The translations under genes were made by a program, and so were the position numbers. From the NCBI RefSeq assembly GCF_020055635.1, contig NZ_JAIPUT010000009.1, positions 1 to 64,000 of the forward strand: a DNA stretch of 64,000 nucleotides, read 5' to 3'. The notes under the pieces were generated by a model. That model worked only from the letters and a program-made list of their open reading frames with translations, was not told where the DNA came from and did not search any database. Origin of the DNA: Marivita sp. Lineage in GTDB: Bacteria; Pseudomonadota; Alphaproteobacteria; Rhodobacterales; Rhodobacteraceae. The number at the start of each line of letters is the position of its first letter. Position 1 is the stretch's first letter. This document shows positions 51,648-61,222 of the stretch, one piece after another.

Positions 51648-52852
51648 AGGAAACTCCGCCCCGATCCTCTTGGCTCAACACGCAGATGCGCGGCGATGCT
51701 GGCAGCCACGTCCACAAATCCGACATGGCCAATTTCGCCCGTGCCGGCCCCGGCAATCAGCACGGGCACGCGTTCGCGGGTGTGGTCCGTGCCGATCCAC
51801 GTCGGGTCGTTGCCATGATCGGCGGTGATGAGCAACAGGTCATCGGGTTTGAGGCGCGGCAGCAGCCTGCCCAACGCGCCGTCGAACCATTCCAGCGCGC
51901 CTGCATAGCCGGACACATCGCGGCGGTGGCCGTACTTGCTGTCGAATTCGACGAAATTGGCAAAGATCAGAGCCCCGTCTGGGGCGGTGTCGATCTGATG
52001 CGCGAGGAGATCCATCAGCCTGGCATCGGCGCCCTTGTGAACCTCGTCGATCCCCGCCATCGAAAAGATGTCGCCGATCTTGCCAATACCGACAACGCGT
52101 TGGCCGGCCTCCTGCACCCAGTTGGTGAGCACGGGTCGGGGCGGCGCGATGGCATAGTCGCGGCGATTGGTGGTGCGTTCGAACCGGCCCTCCTGTCCGA
52201 CAAAGGGCCGCGCGATCACCCGCCCGATCTTGCGGTCATGGCACATCGGCGCGAGGTCCTGGCAGAGCTTGAGCAGACGGTCGAGGCCAAACGCCTCTTC
52301 ATGGGCGGCGATCTGGACGACGCTGTCGGCAGAGGTGTAGCAGATCGGTTTGCCGCTGCGCAGATGCTCGGCCCCGAAGGTTTCGATCACCTTGATCCCG
52401 TTGCTGTGGCAATTTCCAAGAATGCCATCCGTGCCCGCGAGGGCGCAGATCCGGTCGGTGATCTCGGGCGGGAAGGACGGCACAGTGTCCGGAAGATAGG
52501 TCCAGTCCCACGGCACCGGCAGGCCCGCGAGTTCCCAATGACCCGAGGGCGTATCCTTGCCTCTGGAGATCTCGGTCGCGGCACCCCAAAGCCCGGTGGG
52601 TGATGCATCAAGGCCCGGTGCGGTTTCGCCACATGCCAGTTCGACGGCCCGGCCCAGGCCCAGCGCGTCGAGTGTCGGCAGGCGCAAGGGTCCGCTGCGC
52701 CCGTTCTCGGCGCGGCCTGCCGCGCAGGCCTGGGCGATGTGCAGAACGGTGTTGGCCCCGGTGTCGGCTGTGCCGTCATTGAAGAAAAGATCGGCGTCCG
52801 GCGCGCCGCCGATGCCGACGGAATCCATGACGACAAGGAAAGCGCGGCTCAT
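51644..52852 (-). CDS. deoB: Phosphopentomutase
   Basis: 402 residues, alkaline-phosphatase fold. It turns (deoxy)ribose-1-phosphate into the 5-phosphate. The metal sites are FLVVMDSVGIGGAPDA at the start, DTGANTVLHIA with the acceptor region, and LLLITADHGNDPTWIGTDHTRE at the end with the His/Asp ligands. It is the central gene of the operon, overlapping deoA (upstream) and add (downstream) by 4 nt each. Confidence 0.97.
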   Translation of the reverse strand: MSRAFLVVMDSVGIGGAPDADLFFNDGTADTGANTVLHIAQACAAGRAENGRSGPLRLPTLDALGLGRAVELACGETAPGLDASPTGLWGAATEISRGKDTPSGHWELAGLPVPWDWTYLPDTVPSFPPEITDRICALAGTDGILGNCHSNGIKVIETFGAEHLRSGKPICYTSADSVVQIAAHEEAFGLDRLLKLCQDLAPMCHDRKIGRVIARPFVGQEGRFERTTNRRDYAIAPPRPVLTNWVQEAGQRVVGIGKIGDIFSMAGIDEVHKGADARLMDLLAHQIDTAPDGALIFANFVEFDSKYGHRRDVSGYAGALEWFDGALGRLLPRLKPDDLLLITADHGNDPTWIGTDHTRERVPVLIAGAGTGEIGHVGFVDVAASIAAHLRVEPRGSGRSFL

Positions 52853-54141
52853 GTGATCTGCTCCAGAACCAGCTTGGGCGCGGTTGCAGGCCCGTCGCCC
52901 AGAGTGATCGCGGCGCGCACCGCGTTTTCGGCCGCGTCGGCCTGCCCTTCGCGGGCGGCATGGATGCGGGCCAGCGGTTGGCCTTTGGTGATGGTGTCCC
53001 CGATGGAGACCACATCGCCGAGCCCCACGGCGGGATCGACCACGTCGGATTCCACCTGTCGCCCGCCGCCCAGCGACACGACGGTCAGGCCCAGCGCTTC
53101 TCCGTCAATGGCGGTGACGGTGCCGGAGGCAGGCGCGGTCACTTCGCGGATCACCGGCGCTTCGGGCAGGAAACGCACCCAGTCCTCGACGAAATGCACC
53201 GGGCCGCCCATCGCGTAGACCATCGCCCCGAATTTCTCGGCTGCGGCGCCGCTGCTGATGGCGGTGCGGATCTTTGCGGGTCCGTCACCGAGCCCGGCCT
53301 GGTCCAGCAAGACCCCCCCCAGCGCAACCGTCAAGTCGAGGAGCCGCCCGGACGCCGCCCCGGTCAGGACGCGCATCACGTCGACCACTTCAAGCGCGTT
53401 GCCGAGGCTGGGGGCCAGGGGTTGCGACATGTCGGTGATCAGCGCGGATGTCGGACAGCCGGTGGCGTTCGCCGTATCGACCAGCGCGCGGGCCAGCGCA
53501 CGGGCGCTGTCTGCGGATTTCATGAAGGCACCCGAGCCGCATTTGACGTCGAGCACCAGCCCTTCGAGCCCTGCCGCCAGTTTCTTGGACAGGATCGAGG
53601 CGGTGATCAGGTCAAGGCTTTCGACTGTCGCGGTCACGTCGCGGATCGCGTACAGCCGCTTGTCGGCGGGGGCGATATCGGCGCTGGCGCTGACAATGGC
53701 GCAGCCAACCTTGGCCACCACCTGGCGGAACTGGTCTTCGGTCAGCGTGGTGCGGAAACCGGGAATGGCCTCGAGCTTGTCGAGCGTCCCCCCGGTATGG
53801 CCCAAGCCCCGCCCCGAGATCATCGGCACGTAGACGCCGCAGGCTGCCAGAGCGGGTGCAAGGATCAGGCTGACGCAATCGCCGACGCCGCCGGTCGAAT
53901 GCTTGTCCAGTACCGGCGCGTCGAGATCCCAGCGCAGGACCTTGCCACTGTCGCGCATGGCGGCTGTAAACGCGGCGCGGCCGCTGTCGCCCAGCCCGGT
54001 CAGGCAGACCCCCATCGCAAAGGCCCCGGCCTGCGCATCGGTGACTGAGCCATCGGCAAGCCCCTGCGCGAACCACGAAAGCGACTCGGCATCCGGCGTG
54101 CCGCCCTTGCGCAGCGTGGCGATGATGGCCCTTGCATCCAT
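52849..54141 (-). CDS. deoA: Thymidine phosphorylase
   Basis: 430 residues. It splits thymidine or deoxyuridine with phosphate. The signature KHSTGGVGDCVSLILAPALA (phosphate site) lies near residue 79, then SGRGLGHTGGTLDKLEAIPG, and the middle DVKCGSGAFMKSADSARALA. The C-terminal alpha/beta domain has a lipoyl-like turn (ITKGQPLARIHAAREGQADA), normal for the family. It overlaps cdd by 1 nt and deoB by 4 nt. No dedicated nucleoside transporter is in the window. Confidence 0.96.
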   Translation of the reverse strand: MDARAIIATLRKGGTPDAESLSWFAQGLADGSVTDAQAGAFAMGVCLTGLGDSGRAAFTAAMRDSGKVLRWDLDAPVLDKHSTGGVGDCVSLILAPALAACGVYVPMISGRGLGHTGGTLDKLEAIPGFRTTLTEDQFRQVVAKVGCAIVSASADIAPADKRLYAIRDVTATVESLDLITASILSKKLAAGLEGLVLDVKCGSGAFMKSADSARALARALVDTANATGCPTSALITDMSQPLAPSLGNALEVVDVMRVLTGAASGRLLDLTVALGGVLLDQAGLGDGPAKIRTAISSGAAAEKFGAMVYAMGGPVHFVEDWVRFLPEAPVIREVTAPASGTVTAIDGEALGLTVVSLGGGRQVESDVVDPAVGLGDVVSIGDTITKGQPLARIHAAREGQADAAENAVRAAITLGDGPATAPKLVLEQIT

Positions 54142-54533
54142 CAGCTTTTATCCATGTGGCCTGCGTCGAACGCGCCGGGCAGCAGATCGCCCACCGTCGT
54201 CTTGAACTCGGTGCCGTCCAGTGTCGCGAGTGTCACCGGCACATCCTTGGCCGCGAACTCGGCCAGTTTCTGGCGGCAACCGCCACAGGGTGGCACGGGT
54301 GACGGGCTGTCGGCGATCACGTAGGCTTCGGTGATGACGGTCGCGCCCGCCGCCACCATCGCGGCAATCGCGCCGGCTTCGGCACAGGTGCCTTCGGGAT
54401 AGGCCACGTTCTCGACATTGCAGCCGCTGAAGACGGTGCCGTCGGCGGCGCGCAGGGCCGCACCCACCTTGAACCGCGAATAAGGCGCATAGGCGTTTTC
54501 CCGAACCGCGTGCGCTGCGTCCTTCAATTCCAT
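54141..54533 (-). CDS. cdd: Cytidine deaminase
   Basis: 130 residues, the small tetrameric form. It deaminates cytidine and deoxycytidine. The zinc site is complete: GTCAEAGAIAAMVAAGA (Cys and catalytic Glu) and SPVPPCGGCRQKLAEF (two Cys). The substrate loop starts APYSRFKVGAALRA. It is the first gene of the five-gene minus-strand operon cdd-deoA-deoB-add-upp, and the gene directly behind it overlaps by 1 nt. Confidence 0.96.
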   Translation of the reverse strand: MELKDAAHAVRENAYAPYSRFKVGAALRAADGTVFSGCNVENVAYPEGTCAEAGAIAAMVAAGATVITEAYVIADSPSPVPPCGGCRQKLAEFAAKDVPVTLATLDGTEFKTTVGDLLPGAFDAGHMDKS

Positions 54534-54651
54534 CTCTGTCCCGCCCCATTGTTGTGACCTGCATGATTGCGAGGCCGCGACGCCGAATGCAAGGGCTCGC
54601 GGGAACCTCTTGGCGTGTCGTCGCGTTCCGCCTCAAACCAAGGAGTACAAC

Positions 54652-54852
54652 ATGCCGATGCGAAACAGCATTGCGCTTGATCCATCGCTTGGATTGGGCC
54701 CCGACCCGGAAGAAGAGATGACCGAAGTACAGGCGGTCGAGCTGCGCGAGTTGACCAGCGAGGCGGACGAGCCCTTCGATGCCAGCCTGACGCGCCGCCA
54801 GGCCGAACGCCGGATCGCGCATCTTAAAGAATATCTGAATTCAGCTTCGTGA
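54652..54852 (+). CDS. DUF3072 small protein
   Basis: 66 residues from the ATG at 54652, which has an AAGGAG site 8 nt upstream. The DUF3072 signature is the second half, MTEVQAVELRELTSEADEPF then DASLTRRQAERRIAHLKEYL. It looks like a short helical hairpin, possibly binding a partner protein or nucleic acid. The function of this family is unknown. It stands alone, divergent from the salvage operon and 80 nt before maeB. Confidence 0.87.
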   Translation: MPMRNSIALDPSLGLGPDPEEEMTEVQAVELRELTSEADEPFDASLTRRQAERRIAHLKEYLNSAS

Positions 54853-54931
54853 ACGAGCGCTGCCCCGGCGCTCTTTCCCTCCGCACCGTTGTGGTTTACC
54901 CCTAAACCAAACACGTGCGGGGGGAATTTTC

Positions 54932-57211
54932 ATGTCGGACGGCACCAACGAGTCACTGCGCCAGGCGGCGCTGTTCTATCACGAGCATCCCAAGCCGGGT
55001 AAGCTTGAAATCCGCGCCACCAAGCCGCTTGCCAACGGGCGTGACCTGTCCCGCGCCTACAGTCCCGGCGTGGCCGAAGCCTGTCTCGAGATCAAGGCCG
55101 ATGCGACCAACGCGGCGCGCTACACCGCCAAGGGCAACCTTGTTGCGGTGGTCACCAACGGCACCGCCGTCCTCGGGCTTGGCAATATCGGCGCGCTGGC
55201 CTCCAAGCCGGTGATGGAGGGCAAGGCGGTCCTGTTCAAGAAATTCGCCAATATCGACTGTTTCGATATCGAGGTTAACGAGAGCGACCCCGAAAAGCTG
55301 GCCGATATCGTCTGCGCGCTAGAGCCGACCTTCGGCGCGATCAACCTCGAAGACATCAAGGCCCCCGATTGTTTCATCGTCGAAAAGCTATGCCGCGAGC
55401 GGATGAACATCCCGGTCTTTCACGACGACCAGCACGGCACCGCCATCGTGGTGGGTGCGGCCGCGACCAATGCGCTGCACGTGGCGGGCAAGGCGTTCGA
55501 GGACATCAAGATCGTGTCCACGGGCGGCGGGGCTGCGGGCATCGCCTGCCTGAACATGTTGGTCAAGCTGGGCGTGAAGCGCGAAAACATCTGGCTCTGC
55601 GACATTCACGGGCTGGTCTATGAAGGCCGGGCCGAGGACATGAACCCGCAAAAGGCGGCCTTTGCGCAGAACAGCGACCTGCGCGGCCTGGATGACGTGA
55701 TCGACGGGGCGGACCTGTTCCTTGGCCTGAGCGGCCCCAAGGTGCTGAAGCCCGAGATGGTTGCGCGGATGGCGGATCGCCCGATCATCTTTGCGCTGGC
55801 CAACCCGACGCCGGAGATCCTGCCCGACGAGGTGCGCGAGGTGGCACCGGGTGCGATCATGGCGACGGGACGCAGCGATTTTCCCAACCAGGTCAACAAC
55901 GTGCTGTGTTTCCCGTTCATCTTTCGCGGCGCATTGGACGTCGGCGCGACCGAGATCAATGACGACATGCAAATCGCCTGCGTCGAGGGCATCGCCAAGC
56001 TGGCCCGCGCCACCACAAGCGCAGAGGCGGCGGCGGCCTATCATGGCGAACAGCTCACCTTCGGGTCGGAATACCTGATCCCGAAACCCTTCGATCCGCG
56101 GCTGTCCGGCGTGGTTTCGACCGCCGTGGCCAAGGCCGCGATGGAATCGGGTGTCGCGCTCCGGCCGCTCGACGACCTGGCGGCCTACAAGGCCAAGCTG
56201 GATGCAAGCGTCTACAAGTCCGCGCTGCTCATGCGGCCGGTGTTCCAGGCGGCCGCCACCGGCGCACGTCGAATCGTCTTTGCCGAGGGCGAGGACGAGC
56301 GGGTGTTGCGGGCCGCGCAAGCCATTCTCGAGGAAACCACCGAGACCCCGATCCTGATCGGCCGTCCTGACGTGATCGCCACGCGCTGCGAGCGGTTGGG
56401 TCTGGAGATCCGTCCTGAACGCGACTTCACGCTGGTGAACCCGGAAAACGACCCCCGCTACCGCGACTACTGGGAGACCTACCACAAGATCATGGCGCGG
56501 CGCGGCGTGACGCCCGATCTTGCCCGCGCGATCATGCGCACCAACACCACCGCGATCGGCGCGGTCATGGTACATCGCGGCGAGGCAGACAGCCTGATCT
56601 GCGGCACCTTCGGCGAATTCCGCTGGCACCTGAACTATGTCACGCAGGTTTTGGGCACAGCCGAGCACACTCCGCATGGCGCGCTGAGCATGATGATCCT
56701 CGAAGACGGGCCGCTTTTCATTGCCGACACGCATGTGCGGTCCCTCCCGACGCCCGAGGAACTGGCCCAGACGGCGATCGGCGCGGCGCGGCATGTGCGG
56801 CGCTTCGGTCTCGCGCCGAGCATCGCCTTCTGTTCGCAATCGCAGTTCGGCAACCAGGAGGAAGGCTCGGGCAAACGGCTGCGCGAGGCGATTGCGCTGC
56901 TCGACGCGGAACCGCGCGATTTCTGCTACGAGGGCGAGATGAACGTCGATGCGGCGCTCGATCCGGACCTGCGCGAACGCACCCTGCCCGGCAACCGGAT
57001 GGCCGGCACCGCAAACGTGCTGATCTTCGGGCACGCCGACGCGGCCTCGGCGGTGCGCAACATCCTCAAGATGCGGGCGGGCGGGCTCGAGGTGGGGCCG
57101 ATCCTGATGGGCATGAGCAACCGCGCGCATGTGGTCACACCGGGCATCACGCCGCGCGGCTTGCTGAACATGGCGGCGATCGCCGGAACGCCGGTTGCGC
57201 ATTACGGGTAA
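54932..57211 (+). CDS. maeB: NADP-dependent malic enzyme with phosphotransacetylase domain
   Basis: 759 residues, the long two-domain form. The N-terminal malic enzyme part (about 1-430) has [31 protein letters not shown] and the NAD-binding [18 protein letters not shown]. The C-terminal part (about 440-755) is a phosphotransacetylase-like domain, usually regulatory rather than catalytic. It decarboxylates malate to pyruvate with NADPH. It is a single gene followed directly by a palindrome group. Confidence 0.96.
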   Translation: MSDGTNESLRQAALFYHEHPKPGKLEIRATKPLANGRDLSRAYSPGVAEACLEIKADATNAARYTAKGNLVAVVTNGTAVLGLGNIGALASKPVMEGKAVLFKKFANIDCFDIEVNESDPEKLADIVCALEPTFGAINLEDIKAPDCFIVEKLCRERMNIPVFHDDQHGTAIVVGAAATNALHVAGKAFEDIKIVSTGGGAAGIACLNMLVKLGVKRENIWLCDIHGLVYEGRAEDMNPQKAAFAQNSDLRGLDDVIDGADLFLGLSGPKVLKPEMVARMADRPIIFALANPTPEILPDEVREVAPGAIMATGRSDFPNQVNNVLCFPFIFRGALDVGATEINDDMQIACVEGIAKLARATTSAEAAAAYHGEQLTFGSEYLIPKPFDPRLSGVVSTAVAKAAMESGVALRPLDDLAAYKAKLDASVYKSALLMRPVFQAAATGARRIVFAEGEDERVLRAAQAILEETTETPILIGRPDVIATRCERLGLEIRPERDFTLVNPENDPRYRDYWETYHKIMARRGVTPDLARAIMRTNTTAIGAVMVHRGEADSLICGTFGEFRWHLNYVTQVLGTAEHTPHGALSMMILEDGPLFIADTHVRSLPTPEELAQTAIGAARHVRRFGLAPSIAFCSQSQFGNQEEGSGKRLREAIALLDAEPRDFCYEGEMNVDAALDPDLRERTLPGNRMAGTANVLIFGHADAASAVRNILKMRAGGLEVGPILMGMSNRAHVVTPGITPRGLLNMAAIAGTPVAHYG

Positions 57212-57251
57212 ACGAGGCGTCGACGCCTCGTGATTTCGGGTTGACCCGAAA
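57212..57251. repeat. Palindrome pair after maeB
   Basis: A perfect 20-bp palindrome ACGAGGCGTCGACGCCTCGT (57212-57231) begins at the base after the maeB stop codon. An 18-bp one, TTTCGGGTTGACCCGAAA (57234-57251), follows, with 8-bp arms around TG. Start distance 22 nt. A GACCCG/CGGGTC pair continues to 57257. The layout matches the arrays at 23744 and 32826. Confidence 0.75.
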
Positions 57252-57289
57252 CGGGTCGATCCACCGCTGGGCCGGGTTGACAGGAGACC

Positions 57290-58804
57290 TCAGTTCAACC
57301 CGTCAAGAAACGCCTCGGCTTCGGACAGGATCGTGTCCTTGCGGTCCTGATCCATCCGTTTCCAATTGGCATAGATCTGGTTCATGCGGTTGTTCCCGCT
57401 GAACCTTTCGGCGTGCCGATCCAGGAAATGCCAGTACAGCAGGTTGAACGGACAGGCATCCTTGCCGGTCTTGTCATTGACCTTGTAGCGGCAGGATTTG
57501 CAGTAATCCGACATCCGGTTGATATAGGCGCCGGACGACACGTAGGGCTTGGAGGCGATGATCCCGCCATCGGCGAACTGGCTCATGCCCACGGTGTTCG
57601 GGGCCTCCACCCATTCATATGCGTCGATGTAGACGCGCAGATACCAGTCATGCACCTCGTAAGGGTCGATGCCGGCCAGGAGCGCGAAATTGCCCGTCAC
57701 CATCAGGCGTTGGATGTGGTGGGCGTAAGCCTCTTCCTTGGTCTGGGTGATCGCCTTGGCGAGACAGTTCATGTCCGTCTCGCCGGTCCAGTAGAACCAC
57801 GGCAGCTTGCGCTGGTGGTTCAGCGCATTGCGGCGGGGGTAGTCCGGGCCTTCGCGGAAATAGATGCGGCGCACGTATTCGCGCCAGCCGATGATCTGGC
57901 GGATGAAGCCTTCGACGGCGTTGAGCGGCGCGTGGCCGTCCCGGTACGCCTCTTCGGCGGCTCGGCAGACCTCCATCGGGTCGAGCAGCCCGACATTCAG
58001 GTAAGGCGAGATCAGCGCGTGGTAGAGAAAGCGGTTGTCGTTGAGCATCGCGTCCTGGTAATCGCCGAACCGCGGCAGCGCGTAGGTGACAAAATGCGTC
58101 AGCGCGCGCCGGGCCTGTTCCTGATCGGTGCCGAAATGGAAGGGGCGCAGCGTTCCGAAGGAATTGCCGAAGCGTGCCTGCACAAGGTCGAGCACCTCGT
58201 TGACCGTATCGTCGGGCGTGAACTGCATCGGGCCGAAAAAGGCGATGTCATCGGGCGCGGGCTTGCGGTTCTCGGCATCGTAATTCCACTTGCCGCCCTC
58301 GGGGTCGTCGCCATCCATCAAGAGCCCGGTCTTGCGGCGCATGTCGCGGTAGAAATACTCCATCCGCAGCGCCTTGCGGCCCTCGGCCCAAGCGTCGAAT
58401 TCCTCCTGCGTGCTGACGAACCGGGTGTCGGGTTTCATGCTCAGCTTGAGCGGCATGTCCTCCAGCGCGCCGATCAAGCGCCATTCGCCGGGTTGCGTCG
58501 CGATCACCTCGGTTGCGCCGGTGTCATTGGCCCGGCGCAGCAGCTCGCCGGGGATGGAGCCTGCGTTTTCGGCGTCATCGAGTTTCGTGTAGCGGACGTC
58601 CCAGCCATCGTCCTGAAGACGGGCCGCGAATTTGCGCATCGCGGAAAAGATGAAGGCGATCTTCTTGGGATGATGCTGGACATAGGTCGCTTCTTCGGAA
58701 ACCTCGGCCATCACGACCACGTCCGATGTCTTGTCGGCCGCTTCAAGCGCGGACATGGTGTCGGTCAATTGATCGCCGAGGACGAGAACGAGGCGGCTCA
58801 CCAC
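57290..58804 (-). CDS. cryB: CryB-type cryptochrome/photolyase with iron-sulfur cluster
   Basis: 504 residues, the length of FeS-BCP (CryB/PhrB) proteins. The N-terminal Rossmann part starts RLVLVLGDQLTD. The four cluster Cys are at 347 (DMNCLAKA), 435 and 438 (DYCKSCRY) and 451 (KDACPF), which matches the pattern of Rhodobacter CryB within one residue. The FAD region has GFIRQIIGWREYVRRIYF. This family binds FAD, a lumazine antenna and a [4Fe-4S] cluster, repairs (6-4) photoproducts in some members and affects light-dependent gene expression in others. It overlaps the SDR gene by 7 nt. Confidence 0.95.
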   Translation of the reverse strand: MVSRLVLVLGDQLTDTMSALEAADKTSDVVVMAEVSEEATYVQHHPKKIAFIFSAMRKFAARLQDDGWDVRYTKLDDAENAGSIPGELLRRANDTGATEVIATQPGEWRLIGALEDMPLKLSMKPDTRFVSTQEEFDAWAEGRKALRMEYFYRDMRRKTGLLMDGDDPEGGKWNYDAENRKPAPDDIAFFGPMQFTPDDTVNEVLDLVQARFGNSFGTLRPFHFGTDQEQARRALTHFVTYALPRFGDYQDAMLNDNRFLYHALISPYLNVGLLDPMEVCRAAEEAYRDGHAPLNAVEGFIRQIIGWREYVRRIYFREGPDYPRRNALNHQRKLPWFYWTGETDMNCLAKAITQTKEEAYAHHIQRLMVTGNFALLAGIDPYEVHDWYLRVYIDAYEWVEAPNTVGMSQFADGGIIASKPYVSSGAYINRMSDYCKSCRYKVNDKTGKDACPFNLLYWHFLDRHAERFSGNNRMNQIYANWKRMDQDRKDTILSEAEAFLDGLN

Positions 58805-59463
58805 GGCACCTCCTTGCCCTGCCAGTCGTAGAACTTGCCAGTGTCCCCGGATGTCAGGTCATCCAGAACCGAGAGCAGGTTTTCCGCCGCTTCGCTGGCC
58901 GGAACGGACGGATTATGGCCGACATATTTCTCGGTGAACGGCGTCTCGACCGTGCCGGGATGCAGCGCCACGCAGATCAGGTCCTTATGTGTGCGCCCAA
59001 GCTCGACAGCCGCGCCGTGCAACATCTGGTTCAGCGCCGCCTTGGAGGTGCGATAGCTGTACCAGCCTCCCAGCCGGTTGTCGCCGATCGACCCGACGCG
59101 CGCCGACAATGCCGCAAAGACCGCCCGCCCGGTGCGGGGCAGCAACCGCATCGAATGTTTCAGGACAAGCGACGGACCGACCGTGTTCAGCTTGAACTGG
59201 TCGATCATCGCCTCGGCGGAGACATGGCGCAGGGTCTTTTCCGGTTTGGCCCCGTTGATCTCCAAGGCGCCGGTGGCGACGAACACCAGATCGAAGGGGC
59301 CGTCCAGGGCGCCAAGCGCCTCCGACACACTGGCCTCGTCCGTCACGTCGAGCCCGTCGCCGCTGCGCGAAAGGCCGGTCACGGCCACGCCGCGGGCGGT
59401 CAGGGCCTGTGTCAGCGCCGTGCCGATGCCGCCGCTCGAACCGATGATGAGTGCCTTGTTCAT
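58798..59463 (-). CDS. Short-chain dehydrogenase/reductase
   Basis: 221 residues. The nucleotide site is ALIIGSSGGIGTALTQALTA at the start. The catalytic Tyr and Lys are in WYSYRTSKAALNQMLHG (Y-x3-K), and a Ser before them lies in ALSARVGSIGDN. NADPH use is probable from SRSGDGLD. The substrate is unknown; the sequence resembles the C-factor-like SDR group. It is first in a two-gene unit with cryB, overlapping it by 7 nt, so it is likely part of a light or stress response. Confidence 0.9.
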   Translation of the reverse strand: MNKALIIGSSGGIGTALTQALTARGVAVTGLSRSGDGLDVTDEASVSEALGALDGPFDLVFVATGALEINGAKPEKTLRHVSAEAMIDQFKLNTVGPSLVLKHSMRLLPRTGRAVFAALSARVGSIGDNRLGGWYSYRTSKAALNQMLHGAAVELGRTHKDLICVALHPGTVETPFTEKYVGHNPSVPASEAAENLLSVLDDLTSGDTGKFYDWQGKEVPW

Positions 59464-59504
59464 GACGCGGTCATCTAGGGTGCCGGGTCACCGGGTCAAC
59501 GGCG

Positions 59505-59879
59505 TCAGATCAGTCCGCGCCAGCGCAGGACGACGAGGAGCAATGTCATCGCGGCAAGGAAGTTGAAGGCCATGCTGCCGAGGATCGACAAGGCCATCCC
59601 CTTGCGGCGGTCGGCGACATCGATGGCGCGCAGGTGAACGGCGGCCCGGTCATAAGAACTCTTGATCGTGTTGGCGTCCAGACGCACCGCCAATTTGGGA
59701 TTGCTGGCGATCTTCTCGGCCTCGGCCACGGTGGCGATGTCGTTGCGCACTCCCGAGGGCAGACGCCGCCCGGCCCTGGCCACACGTCGGGCCAGCGACC
59801 CGCGCTTGAGGCCCAGTCGCTGGGCCATGAGCGTGCGAAGCTGATCCGCCTGGGTCCGTATCATCTCGACATGTTCCAT
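59505..59879 (-). CDS. Conserved protein with C-terminal membrane helix
   Basis: 124 residues from the ATG at 59879. The longer frame runs into the alpha/beta hydrolase gene and does not read as protein there. It is basic and helical (MAQRLGLKRGSLARRVARAG, then LPSGVRNDIATVAEAEKIA), ending in one membrane helix (MALSILGSMAFNFLAAMTLL). The family is not recognised. It is probably a cytoplasmic domain anchored at its C-terminus. It is divergent from the hydrolase gene, 63 nt away. Confidence 0.65.
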   Translation of the reverse strand: MEHVEMIRTQADQLRTLMAQRLGLKRGSLARRVARAGRRLPSGVRNDIATVAEAEKIASNPKLAVRLDANTIKSSYDRAAVHLRAIDVADRRKGMALSILGSMAFNFLAAMTLLLVVLRWRGLI

Positions 59880-59942
59880 GGCATGGGTGTAAGGCGCGCC
59901 ACCCCCTTGCTCAAGCGGGTATCGGCGCTTTATGAGGCCAAT

Positions 59943-60707
59943 ATGCTGAACACATTGTTTACCCATTCGACCGGCACAGCCCCGCATCTTCTCATCGTTC
60001 ACGGGCTGTACGGCTCGGGTCGCAACTGGGGAGTGATCGGCAAGCGCCTGTCGGATCGTGGTCCGGTCACGGCCGTCGACATGCGCAATCACGGAGACAG
60101 TTTCTGGTCCGACAGCCACGGCTATCCCGACATGGCCGACGATCTGGCCGAGGTGATCGCCGCGCAGGGTGGCCCGATGGACGTGCTGGGGCATTCGATG
60201 GGTGGCAAGGCGGCGATGGTGCTGGCACTGACCCGGCCCGAACTTGTGAACCGGCTGATCGTGGCGGATATCGCGCCGGTTGCATACGGACATTCGCAGA
60301 TCCAGTTCATCGAGGCGATGCGCGCGGTGGACCTGTCTCGGGTCGAGAAGCGCTCGGATGCCGTCGAACAGCTAGCCGCGACGGTTCCGGACCCGACATT
60401 GCAGGCGTTCTTCACCCAGTCGCTGGACCTGAAGGCGAAACGCTGGAAGCTGAACCTCGAGGCGCTGACCGAAGAAATGCCGAAGATCCTCGGCTTTCCC
60501 GAGATCGCGGGGAGTTTCGACAAACCCACGCTGTTCCTGTCCGGCGCGGAATCCGATTACATCGCGGCAGACCATCGCCCGGCCATCAAGCGCCTGTTCC
60601 CCAAGGCCCGGTTTGCAAAAATCCCCGGCGCGGGTCATTGGTTGCATGCCGAAAGGCCGCGCGAGTTCGAAGCGTCCGTGCGGGCGTTTCTCGACCTGTC
60701 TCAGTAG
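59943..60707 (+). CDS. Alpha/beta hydrolase
   Basis: 254 residues from the ATG at 59943, behind a GAGG site. The hydrolase core has the oxyanion loop LLIVHGLYGSGRNWG, the nucleophile elbow DVLGHSMGGKAAMVLAL (Ser), and the late acid and His (FLSGAESDYIAADHRPA and GAGHWLHAERPREF). It looks like a YbfF-type esterase, which hydrolyses short acyl esters or thioesters. The longer upstream frame is the shadow of the opposite gene. Its 3' end overlaps the lipoprotein stop by 7 nt. Confidence 0.92.
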   Translation: MLNTLFTHSTGTAPHLLIVHGLYGSGRNWGVIGKRLSDRGPVTAVDMRNHGDSFWSDSHGYPDMADDLAEVIAAQGGPMDVLGHSMGGKAAMVLALTRPELVNRLIVADIAPVAYGHSQIQFIEAMRAVDLSRVEKRSDAVEQLAATVPDPTLQAFFTQSLDLKAKRWKLNLEALTEEMPKILGFPEIAGSFDKPTLFLSGAESDYIAADHRPAIKRLFPKARFAKIPGAGHWLHAERPREFEASVRAFLDLSQ

Positions 60708-61048
60708 CCGCGGCAGGATTGTTCGGAGCGCGCGGCAAAGACCTTGTAGCGTTCCCAGAACGCATCGTCCGACGGGCTTTTCGACATCCAGACATCATGC
60801 GCGCGCTGCGGGTCTTCAAAGAACCGCGACGCCCGGCGCTGATCCGAGCCGGACAGGGACTGATTGGCGACCGTCTGGATGCAACCGCACAGCCGCGACG
60901 TGCGCGCCTTTCGGTCCGAGGACAAGCAGGCCCGGCTGATCGGGCCGGAGGAAAACCGCGTGACTACGCCGCTGTCGCCCCGATCCAAACGGTTGCCGCC
61001 ACATCCTGCGACCAATGCCAATGCCAGTAGTGATGCCAGAAATCTCAT
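60701..61048 (-). CDS. Small lipoprotein
   Basis: 115 residues from the ATG at 61048. Signal [20 protein letters not shown] with the lipobox LVAGC, so a predicted lipoprotein with Cys near residue 16. The mature part has four further Cys ([23 protein letters not shown]) and a helical middle ([20 protein letters not shown]). The arrangement of Cys fits two disulfides. It resembles small Rhodobacterales envelope proteins of unknown function. It is divergent from lepA. Confidence 0.75.
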   Translation of the reverse strand: MRFLASLLALALVAGCGGNRLDRGDSGVVTRFSSGPISRACLSSDRKARTSRLCGCIQTVANQSLSGSDQRRASRFFEDPQRAHDVWMSKSPSDDAFWERYKVFAARSEQSCRGY

Positions 61049-61222
61049 GCTGCCTGCTCGCTTGTCATCGTCCCGCGTCCGGGTCTTGCGCCCGGCATCG
61101 TCGGTCTGTGCCTTATGCAAGGATGCCCGAAACGCGCGACGTTTTCAAATCACCTTTTGTCAAAGCCGCAAGCCGCGTCACGCCACCTTGACCAGACCTC
61201 AAAACCGCATCATATCCCGCGC

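Noticed and set aside
55388-57202. 604-codon open frame opposite maeB
   Set aside because: Antisense of a certain gene with shadow composition.
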